A model generated the notes under the pieces. That model was given only the letters and a program-made list of their open reading frames with translations, searched no databases and had not been told where the DNA came from. From assembly GCA_023424585.1 (NCBI GenBank), contig JAFADT010000207.1:1-12012 (forward strand): DNA of 12,012 nucleotides, given 5' to 3'. The position numbers and the translations under genes are program-made. Positions 6,485-12,012 of this stretch are shown here, piece by piece. The DNA comes from Pseudomonadota bacterium. GTDB taxonomy: Bacteria; Myxococcota; Myxococcia; Myxococcales; Myxococcaceae. Position 1 is the first letter of the stretch. Each line of letters begins with the position of its first letter.

Positions 6485-7381
6485 ATGATGTGCGCACAGG
6501 GATCAAGCTTCGGGCTCCAGGGACGAAGGCTCGTGCTGGCGTGGCTCTTGGGGGTGGGGCTCGTGCTCGCTCCATCCGGAGGGCGGGCCGAGGCGCAGGG
6601 GCCCTTCCAGACGCATGTGACCGCGGCGCGCCAGCTCTATGACGCGCTCGAATACGAACGCGCGCTGGCGGAGCTGTCCCGCGCCCGGGGACATGCCTTG
6701 GGGGAGGCGGACGATGTGCTCCTGTCGCTCTACGAGGGCGTCATCCTGGCGGACCTGGGCCGGACGGAATCGTCCAACGCCGCCTTCCGGGTGGCGCTGC
6801 TGCTCCAGCCGGTGGCGGAGCTGCCGTTGAAGGTCTCGCCCAAGGTGGAGCAGCGCTTCGAGGCCGTGCGGCGGCAGGTGCTGCGTGAGCTGGCGGAGCA
6901 GGAGGTGCCCGTGGCGCCGGCGCCGCCCCCGGCGCCTCCGCCGGTGGCCACCGCGCCTCCCGAGCCCGTCATGCCCACGGACCCGCAGGCCACGCCCGCG
7001 CCCCTGCCCTTGCCCGCGCCTGCGCCCGTGACCGCCGCGCCGGAGGTCTCCACGTCCGCGACGCTGCGAAGCCGCGCGTGGATCCCCGCGACGGTGGGTG
7101 GGGTGCTGCTGGTGGGCGGCGGGGTGTCCTCTCTCCAGGCCCGGAGCGAGCGCTCCCGGCTGCGGCGCGATGACGTGAGCCTCGCGACCTCCCAGGATGT
7201 GGACCGGAGCGTGTCGCGGGGAAAGACGTTCCAGGCGGTGGGCCTGGTGCTCGCGGGCGCGGGCGTGGCGGGGCTGGGGCTCTCCGCGGGCATGTTCCTG
7301 CTGGGCGGGCCTCCGGAGAAGCTGGGAGTCCAACTGGGGACGGACGGGACGTCCGCCTTCGTGTCCGGGAGGTGGCCATGA
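6485..7381 (+). CDS. TPR-like exported/membrane protein with Pro-rich linker
   Basis: This 298-residue protein starts with a signal peptide or signal anchor (residues 14-37, RRLVLAWLL... with possible cleavage after AEA37). Residues 43-137 look like a TPR-like helical region (AARQLYDALEYERALAELSRAR, ...YEGVILADLGRTESSNAAF). A linker at 141-190 is dominated by Pro and Ala. Two hydrophobic segments follow at about 200-217 and 249-274, flanking a charged stretch (SERSRLRRDD). I know this arrangement as a recurring myxobacterial type with no assigned function. Two ATGs are in tandem: GGGGGA at 6475-6480 lies 4 nt from the first and 7 nt from the second (6488), so the second may be the real start. 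The stop overlaps the kelch lipoprotein start, implying a shared transcript and possibly a shared envelope complex. Function is inferred only as protein-protein interaction. Confidence 0.85.
   Translation: MMCAQGSSFGLQGRRLVLAWLLGVGLVLAPSGGRAEAQGPFQTHVTAARQLYDALEYERALAELSRARGHALGEADDVLLSLYEGVILADLGRTESSNAAFRVALLLQPVAELPLKVSPKVEQRFEAVRRQVLRELAEQEVPVAPAPPPAPPPVATAPPEPVMPTDPQATPAPLPLPAPAPVTAAPEVSTSATLRSRAWIPATVGGVLLVGGGVSSLQARSERSRLRRDDVSLATSQDVDRSVSRGKTFQAVGLVLAGAGVAGLGLSAGMFLLGGPPEKLGVQLGTDGTSAFVSGRWP
7367..7381 (+). promoter_or_regulatory. Ribosome-binding site and ATGA overlap coupling two genes
   Basis: GGGAGG at 7367-7372 lies 5 nt before ATG at 7378, and the ATGA at 7378-7381 shares its TGA with the stop of the upstream gene. 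A GTG at 7372 in the same frame overlaps the Shine-Dalgarno itself, so ATG 7378 is the better start. This arrangement is typical of translational coupling. Confidence 0.8.
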
Positions 7382-9873
7382 GCGCGCGCGTGCTTCGCAT
7401 CCTCTGGGTGGGCGGGCTGCTGGCCGCGCTCGCCGGCTGCACCGACTTCGAGCAGGAGGGACGCGAGTTCTGCCTGCGCAACCCGGAGCGCTGCGGCGCC
7501 CAGGACTCCGGCGCGGGGGATGGAGGCGAGGGCGGGGACGCGGGCTCGAATGACGCGGGGAGCGACGACGCGGGCACGTCGCGGCCCCCGCTGTTCCTGG
7601 AGGCCCCTGCGGCCTCGAACTACGTGGAGGGGGGCGGTCAGCTCACCTTCCGCGCCTCCGCGCAGGACCCCCAGGGCAGCGCGCTGCGCTTCTCCTGGAC
7701 CACGAGCATCGGGCTCCAGGGCGCGGTGAAGGACTCGGACACCACGAGCCAGATCGCCTGGACGGCGCCGCGGTGCCTGCCTCCCGGAGTCGTGGCGTCG
7801 TTCACGGTGACCGTCACCAACGCACTGGACCTGTCGGCCGAGGCGTCGTTCGTCGCCGTCGGCATCCCGGACTGCCCCACGTGGATGCGGACGGGGGACA
7901 TGTCGAAGAGCCGCTCCACGCCCACCGCGACGGTGTTGCCGTCGGGCAAGGTGCTGGTGACGGGAGGCTCCCAGGCCGCCACCGCGGAGCTGTTCGACCC
8001 CTCGACGGGGGCGTGGACCACCACGGGCGCCATGGGCACGGCGCGCAGGTACCACACGGCGACGCTGCTGCCGTCGGGCAAGGTGCTGGTCACCGGAGGT
8101 GACACCGGGTCGACCATCACGGCGTCGGCGGAGCTCTACGACCCGGCGTCGGGGACCTGGGACGCCACCGGCGGCATGTCCACCAGCCGATACATGCACA
8201 CGGCGGTCCTGCTGCCGTCGGGCAAGGTGCTGGTGTCGGGCGGCTACACCTCGGGGGCGGGCATCGCCACGGCGGAGGTCTATGACCCGACGACCGGGCT
8301 CTGGAGCAGCACGGGGAGCATGTCCGCGGGCCGCTCGCGCCACGCGCTCACGGTGCTGCCGTCGGGCAAGGTGCTGGTGACGGGGGGCTTCACCATGAGC
8401 GGCTCCCGCGCGACCTCCGAGCTCTATGATCCGGTGGCGGGCACCTGGGCCGCCACCGGCAGCATGGCCACGGACCGCTACCTCCACACGGTCACGTTGC
8501 TGCCGTCCGGCAAGGTGCTGGCGGTGGGCGGCCGGAACGACGGCAATACGCTCGCCACCGCGGAGCTCTACGATTCAGCGACGGGCACCTGGACCACCAC
8601 CGGCGAACTGGACATCTCGCTGGTCAACGCCACCGCCACGTTGCTGCCTTCGGGCAAGGTCCTGCTCGCGGGAGGCAAGGGGGACGGGAAGACCGATGTC
8701 TCGGCCCGGCTCTACGATCCCGTGACGGGAACGTGGGCTCCCACGGTAGGACTCACCGCTCAGCGGTACGAGCACGCGGCCGTGCTCCTGCCCTCCGGCC
8801 GGGTGCTGGTGATGGGGGGCTCGGATGAGGGCACGTTCGAGCTCGCCACCGCGGAGGTGTATTCGCCGGGATCGGACACCTGGAGCGCCACGGGCGCGCT
8901 GACCCCGGGCCGCGTCTTCCACTCAGCCACGTTGCTGCCTTCGGGGCAGGTGCTGGTCGCGGGAGGCTTCTCAAGCATTGAGCCGCTGTCCACGGCGGAG
9001 CTGTTTCACCCGAAGGACGGGACCTGGACGCCCACCGGCTCGATGCACACCCCCCGCCACGCGTTCTCGGCGACGCTGCTGCCGTCGGGCCGGGTGCTCG
9101 CGGTGGGAGGTAGCTCCAACAAGGGACCCACAGCCGCGACCGAGGTGTACGACCCCATGGTCGGCACCTGGTCTGTCGCGGGCAATCTGTCCACGCCTCG
9201 TACAGGCCACACGGCGACGCTGCTACCGTCGGGCAAGGTGCTGGTGGTGGGCGGCAGCGCCGCCGTCCTCGCCACGGAGCTGTACGACCCCGCGACCGGC
9301 GTCTGGTCCCCCACCGGGAGTCTTGCCACGGCCCGCTCGGGCCACACGGCGACGCTGCTGCTGTCAGGCCACGTGCTGGTGGTGGGAGGAGACAAGGGCC
9401 ATGGCGCGACCGCCACGGCGGAGCTGTACGATCCGGTGACGGGGACCTGGACCGCCACCGGAAGCCTGGCGGGCCCCCGCTTCCTTCACACGGCGACGCT
9501 GCTGCCGAAGGGACAGGTGCTGGTGACCGGGGGTGTTGGCTCCTTCGACGCGCTCGCCACAGCGGAGATCTATGATCCGAACACGGGGGCCTGGGCCTTC
9601 ACCGGGCCCATGGCCGTGGCGCACGCGTCCCACACGGCGACGCTGCTGCCGTCGGGCCGGGTGCTGGTGACGGGTGGTGTCGACGAGCATCAGGCGTACC
9701 CACCCACCGCGGAGGTCTACGACCCGGACACGCGCGTCTGGCGTTCCACGGGCGGCCTGGAGGTGGGCCGGAGCAACCACGCGGCGACGCTGCTGCCGTC
9801 GGGCCGGGTGCTGGTGACGGGGGGTGATGGCGACAGTGGACGCGTGTCCGCCACGGAGCTCTTCACCCCGTGA
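7378..9873 (+). CDS. Kelch-repeat lipoprotein with Ig/PKD-like domain, 14 repeats
   Basis: With the start at ATG 7378 this is an 831-residue lipoprotein. The signal sequence ends in lipobox Leu-Ala-Gly-Cys with lipidated Cys21. A short Cys-containing segment (Cys32, Cys39) and an Asp/Gly/Ser-rich linker (41-68) follow. Residues 71-163 look like an Ig/PKD-type beta-sandwich. From about 168 to the end there are 14 kelch-like repeats of about 46-50 residues, each with the core ATLLPSGKVLVTGG, then A-ELYDP-TGTW--TG and a final H-T. The N-terminal half-strand (WMRTGDMSKSRST) can close the last blade. Fourteen repeats fit two seven-bladed propellers. Propellers of this kind usually bind proteins or glycans. 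No catalytic Cys/Tyr of galactose oxidase is evident. The gene is coupled to the upstream TPR-like gene and ends at a strong terminator. Probably anchored in the outer membrane; ligand unknown. Confidence 0.93.
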   Translation: MSARVLRILWVGGLLAALAGCTDFEQEGREFCLRNPERCGAQDSGAGDGGEGGDAGSNDAGSDDAGTSRPPLFLEAPAASNYVEGGGQLTFRASAQDPQGSALRFSWTTSIGLQGAVKDSDTTSQIAWTAPRCLPPGVVASFTVTVTNALDLSAEASFVAVGIPDCPTWMRTGDMSKSRSTPTATVLPSGKVLVTGGSQAATAELFDPSTGAWTTTGAMGTARRYHTATLLPSGKVLVTGGDTGSTITASAELYDPASGTWDATGGMSTSRYMHTAVLLPSGKVLVSGGYTSGAGIATAEVYDPTTGLWSSTGSMSAGRSRHALTVLPSGKVLVTGGFTMSGSRATSELYDPVAGTWAATGSMATDRYLHTVTLLPSGKVLAVGGRNDGNTLATAELYDSATGTWTTTGELDISLVNATATLLPSGKVLLAGGKGDGKTDVSARLYDPVTGTWAPTVGLTAQRYEHAAVLLPSGRVLVMGGSDEGTFELATAEVYSPGSDTWSATGALTPGRVFHSATLLPSGQVLVAGGFSSIEPLSTAELFHPKDGTWTPTGSMHTPRHAFSATLLPSGRVLAVGGSSNKGPTAATEVYDPMVGTWSVAGNLSTPRTGHTATLLPSGKVLVVGGSAAVLATELYDPATGVWSPTGSLATARSGHTATLLLSGHVLVVGGDKGHGATATAELYDPVTGTWTATGSLAGPRFLHTATLLPKGQVLVTGGVGSFDALATAEIYDPNTGAWAFTGPMAVAHASHTATLLPSGRVLVTGGVDEHQAYPPTAEVYDPDTRVWRSTGGLEVGRSNHAATLLPSGRVLVTGGDGDSGRVSATELFTP
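7930..9850 (+). repeat. Fourteen-copy coding repeat (~144 bp period) of kelch units
   Basis: The coding motif for Leu-Pro-Ser-Gly-(Lys/Arg/Gln)-Val-Leu recurs 14 times, starting near 7936, 8068 and 8212 and so on to about 9796. DNA conservation is high: many copies read ctgccgtcgggcaaggtgct or differ by a few bases. One copy has LLSGHVL and one LPKGQVL. The near-identity suggests expansion by duplication or ongoing gene conversion. Confidence 0.9.
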
Positions 9874-9888
9874 GCGCATGAGACACGA

Positions 9889-9921
9889 CGGGCCGGGCGC
9901 GCACGCGGCGCACCCGGCCCG
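9889..9921. terminator. Probable bidirectional terminator between convergent genes
   Basis: CGGGCCGGG (9889-9897) pairs with CCCGGCCCG (9913-9921). After one C-A mismatch, GCGC (9899-9902) pairs with GCGC (9908-9911) around a 5-nt loop. It lies 16 bases after the kelch stop and 30 bases beyond the protease stop. It lacks a T-run, but its location in a 78-bp convergent gap supports a role for both strands. Confidence 0.7.
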
Positions 9922-9951
9922 GAAGGAGGCTCGCGGTCGTCGGAGCGGCCC

Positions 9952-11181
9952 TCAGCGCGAGGCGACGGCCTGCGTCTCCGGCTTCTGCTCCACGGTGGCC
10001 TTGGCGGCGTCGATGGCGGCCTGGATGTTCAGCTTGCCGCCGGTGATGACCTTGCCCTTGAGGTCCGGGTCCTGGTCCACCGTCTTGAGGATGAGGTCGC
10101 GCACCTGCACGGCCGTCAGGTCCGGGTTCTCCGCGAACATGCGGGCGGCGGTGCCGGCCACCGTCGGCGTGGCCATGGAGGTGCCGCTCATCTCCTCCCA
10201 GTCGTTGCCCGGCACGGTGCTGAGCACGTCCTCGCCCACGGCGGCCAGGTCCACCACCTTGTCGCCGTGCGACGAGAAGCGGGCCAGCTTGTCGTTGTTG
10301 CGGTCCATGGACGCCACGGTGATGACGTTGGGCAGGTCCACGTTGGCGGGCATGTCCGGCACGTTGTTCATGTTGCTGCCGTTGCCGTTGGCCGTGGCCG
10401 CGAGCAGCAGGATGTCCGCGTCCGCCAGCTTCTGGATGGCGGCCTCCCAGCGCTTCTGGGACGCGGCGTCGCGGTACGAGTCACCGAAGCTCGCGTTGGC
10501 GGCGCGGATGTTCACGCCGTGCTCGGTCTTCATCTTCACCAGGTAGTCCACCGAGCGCTCGAAGTTGGTGAGCAGGTCCGCGCCGTCGTACAGGCCGCCC
10601 ACGCTCAGGATCTTCGCCTTGCCCGCGGCGATGCCGGTGTTGCCCTCGCCGTTGTCCTCGGCCGCGATGATGCCCGCCACGTGCGTGCCGTGGTCCGTGC
10701 CCTCGCCCTTGAACGGATCGCCCTTGCCGGTGCCCACGTTGAAGCCGTGGATGTCGTCCGCGATGCCGTTGCCGTCGTTGTCGATGCCGTCCCCTTCGAC
10801 CTCACCGGGGTTCGTCCACATCGAGTCGTCCAGGTCCGTGTGCTTGTAGTCCACGCCACCGTCGATGACCGCGATGACCGGCTCACCCGTGAGCTTGGGC
10901 TTGGGCTGCGAGCCGTCCACCGACTTCGCGTCCGTCACCTTGTCCGCGCCCGGCTTCACCGCGACGTTGGAGGAACCGAAGGCGAAGGCCGACGCCGGCA
11001 CGCTGGCGCCCGGCGGCGTGGGACGGCCCGTCGGGCGGTCTACGAAGTTGCTCGGACGCGCACCCTGGGTGTCGAAGCCATCACGCACCGTCAGGGGCTT
11101 CGCCTTGGGCCCCTGGGCGCGCGAGGTGTCCGTGCGGGTGGTGGGGGCGATGGAGGCGGGCGACTTGCGGTTGATTTCCAT
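9952..11181 (-). CDS. Subtilisin-family (S8) serine protease without signal peptide
   Basis: This 409-residue protein has the complete S8 catalytic triad: Asp107 in VIAVIDGGVD, His164 in GTDHGTHVAG, and Ser335 in MSGTSMATPTVAG. The likely oxyanion Asn is Asn265 (AATANGNG). An Asp/Gly/Asn-rich loop at 128-143 (DGIDNDGNGIADD) is typical of this subgroup and may bind calcium. Residues 1-97 are polar, Ser/Thr/Pro-rich and probably disordered. They contain no signal peptide and no recognisable I9 inhibitor propeptide, so secretion and activity control must differ from classical subtilisins. M. xanthus PopC is a known S8 protease secreted without a signal peptide. This protein is shorter than PopC and has no visible inhibitor gene beside it, so I do not use that name. 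The start is set by GGAGG 6 nt before the ATG. The gene diverges from the methyltransferase gene. Confidence 0.95.
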   Translation of the reverse strand: MEINRKSPASIAPTTRTDTSRAQGPKAKPLTVRDGFDTQGARPSNFVDRPTGRPTPPGASVPASAFAFGSSNVAVKPGADKVTDAKSVDGSQPKPKLTGEPVIAVIDGGVDYKHTDLDDSMWTNPGEVEGDGIDNDGNGIADDIHGFNVGTGKGDPFKGEGTDHGTHVAGIIAAEDNGEGNTGIAAGKAKILSVGGLYDGADLLTNFERSVDYLVKMKTEHGVNIRAANASFGDSYRDAASQKRWEAAIQKLADADILLLAATANGNGSNMNNVPDMPANVDLPNVITVASMDRNNDKLARFSSHGDKVVDLAAVGEDVLSTVPGNDWEEMSGTSMATPTVAGTAARMFAENPDLTAVQVRDLILKTVDQDPDLKGKVITGGKLNIQAAIDAAKATVEQKPETQAVASR

Positions 11182-11340
11182 GGTGTTCCTCCGGGCGGGG
11201 AGACGGAGTGGGCCCTACTGACTCCCACATTGTCGCATCGCACTATTTAAAGTTTCGCCCCAATGGGTTTTCCGCCGTGCGAGAGCGGCGGAACCGGGCG
11301 CGGGCGGGCGTTAAGGAAGGGCCCCTTTCACGGAGGCCCC
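11182..11340. promoter_or_regulatory. Divergent intergenic region with both ribosome-binding sites and an inverted repeat
   Basis: This 159-bp gap must hold the start signals for the protease (-) and the methyltransferase (+). The minus-strand Shine-Dalgarno is GGAGG, 6 nt from the ATG; the plus-strand one is GGAGG at 11332-11336. The only AT-rich patch is CACTATTTAAAGTTT (about 11241-11255), a possible -10 region for either strand. I found no convincing -35 partner. Confidence 0.45.
11270..11293. promoter_or_regulatory. 8-bp perfect inverted repeat upstream of the methyltransferase
   Basis: TTCCGCCG (11270-11277) pairs perfectly with CGGCGGAA (11286-11293) around an 8-nt spacer, about 47 bases before the methyltransferase start. 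It could be an operator dyad or a leader hairpin. There is no adjacent T-run, so a terminator is less likely. Confidence 0.4.
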
Positions 11341-12009
11341 ATGAGCCAGGAGCAGTGGACCCGAGTCGACCGCTACATCACCGACCACCTGGTGGCGTCG
11401 GACGCCGCGCTGGAGGCCGCCCTGGAGGCGAGCGCGAAGGCGGGGCTGCCCGCCATCAACGTGGCCCCGAACCAGGGCAAGCTGCTGATGTTGCTGGCCC
11501 GGATGCATGGGGCGAAGCGCGTCCTGGAGGTGGGCACGCTGGGCGGCTACAGCACGCTGTGGCTGGCGCGGGCGCTGCCGCCGGGAGGTCGCATCATCAC
11601 GCTGGAGGCGGTGCCCAGGCACGCGGAGGTGGCCCGGGAGAACCTCGCCCGCGCGGGCCTGTCCGACGTGGTGGAGGTGCGGCTGGGCAACGCGGTGGAC
11701 ACGCTCGCCCAACTGGAGAAGGAGGGCCAGGCGCCGTTCGACCTGACCTTCATCGACGCGGACAAGGCGCGCACGGCGGAGTACTTCGCGTGGGCGCTCA
11801 AGCTGTCGCGCAAGGGCAGCGTCATCCTCACGGACAACGTCGTGCGCCAGGGCGGCGTCGTGGACGCGGCCAGCACCGACGCGAACATCCAGGGCATGCG
11901 CCGCTTCTACGAGGCCGTGGCCGCCGAGCCCCGCGTGAGCGCCACCGCCGTGCAGACGGTGGGCAGCAAGGGCTACGACGGCTTCGCGCTCGCGCTCGTC
12001 ACGGGGTAG
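11341..12009 (+). CDS. SAM-dependent O-methyltransferase, cation-dependent (family 3, PF01596) type
   Basis: This 222-residue cytoplasmic enzyme probably transfers a methyl group from S-adenosylmethionine to a hydroxyl of a small catechol-like or phenolic molecule. SAM motif I is VLEVGTLGGYSTLWLA (61-76). An acidic residue that would bind the ribose lies in ITLEA (Glu89). FIDADK (Asp139) and LTDNV (Asp165, Asn166) match the divalent-metal ligands of the COMT/CCoAOMT-like family. Length fits the family norm of about 210-230. An upstream in-frame ATG at 11263 would add 26 residues (GGTGRGRALRKG...) that do not resemble the family. ATG 11341, with GGAGG 4 nt upstream, is the better start. It diverges from the protease gene with no visible functional link. 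The substrate cannot be read from the sequence. Confidence 0.93.
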   Translation: MSQEQWTRVDRYITDHLVASDAALEAALEASAKAGLPAINVAPNQGKLLMLLARMHGAKRVLEVGTLGGYSTLWLARALPPGGRIITLEAVPRHAEVARENLARAGLSDVVEVRLGNAVDTLAQLEKEGQAPFDLTFIDADKARTAEYFAWALKLSRKGSVILTDNVVRQGGVVDAASTDANIQGMRRFYEAVAAEPRVSATAVQTVGSKGYDGFALALVTG

Positions 12010-12012
12010 CGC

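Noticed and set aside
7372..7377. GTG start two codons upstream for the kelch lipoprotein
   Set aside because: It overlaps the GGGAGG ribosome-binding site; ATG 7378 has correct spacing and gives a standard lipoprotein signal and ATGA overlap.
9952..11181. Naming the protease PopC
   Set aside because: It is shorter, has no adjacent popD-like gene, and orthology cannot be shown from the sequence alone.
11263..11340. N-terminal extension of the methyltransferase from an upstream ATG
   Set aside because: The 26 extra residues are Gly/Arg-rich and unlike the family, they cover an inverted repeat, and the ATG at 11341 has a good Shine-Dalgarno.

Overview
This is a very GC-rich window with strong G/C preference at third codon positions. 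It most likely comes from a myxobacterium (Myxococcota, Myxococcus/Corallococcus type). The reasons are the gene style and the protein families: kelch lipoproteins with Asp/Gly-rich linkers, TPR-like exported proteins with Pro-rich linkers, S8 proteases and lysozymes without signal peptides, and long Ala/Lys-rich helical proteins. The genus is inferred, because no marker gene is present. I see no tRNA, rRNA, CRISPR array, insertion sequence or phage gene.

Layout. (1) Positions 1-3134 (+) hold the 3' part of a very long, repetitive, amphipathic helical protein of unknown function; its true start lies upstream of the window. (2) Positions 3135-3440 are a 306-bp non-coding stretch of visibly lower GC, with a strong terminator hairpin and a candidate regulatory region. 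(3) Positions 3441-5027 (+) encode a three-domain cell-wall protein: a goose-type lysozyme domain with all its acidic catalytic residues, a peptidoglycan-binding domain, and a C-terminal domain with a single Cys that resembles a cysteine peptidase but is not clearly canonical. (4) Positions 5028-5174 carry tandem hairpins between convergent genes. (5) Positions 5175-6368 (-) encode an exported MORN-repeat protein. (6) Positions 6485-7381 and 7378-9873 (+) form a two-gene operon with an ATGA overlap: a TPR-like membrane protein and a lipoprotein with one Ig/PKD-like domain and 14 kelch repeats. (7) Positions 9889-9921 hold a probable bidirectional terminator. (8) Positions 9952-11181 (-) encode a subtilisin-family protease without a signal peptide. 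(9) Positions 11341-12009 (+) encode a cation-dependent type O-methyltransferase, divergent from the protease.

How the genes fit together. No single pathway is obvious. The lysozyme and the protease both start with polar, Ser/Thr/Pro-rich N-termini and have no signal peptide, although their substrates are normally extracytoplasmic. Both also carry a similar short D-x-F-[DE] motif in a disordered segment. This suggests leaderless, regulated release, for which the M. xanthus protease PopC is a precedent. It is the most interesting theme in the window. The MORN and TPR/kelch proteins do have export signals and probably act at the cell envelope. The methyltransferase looks like unrelated housekeeping or secondary metabolism.
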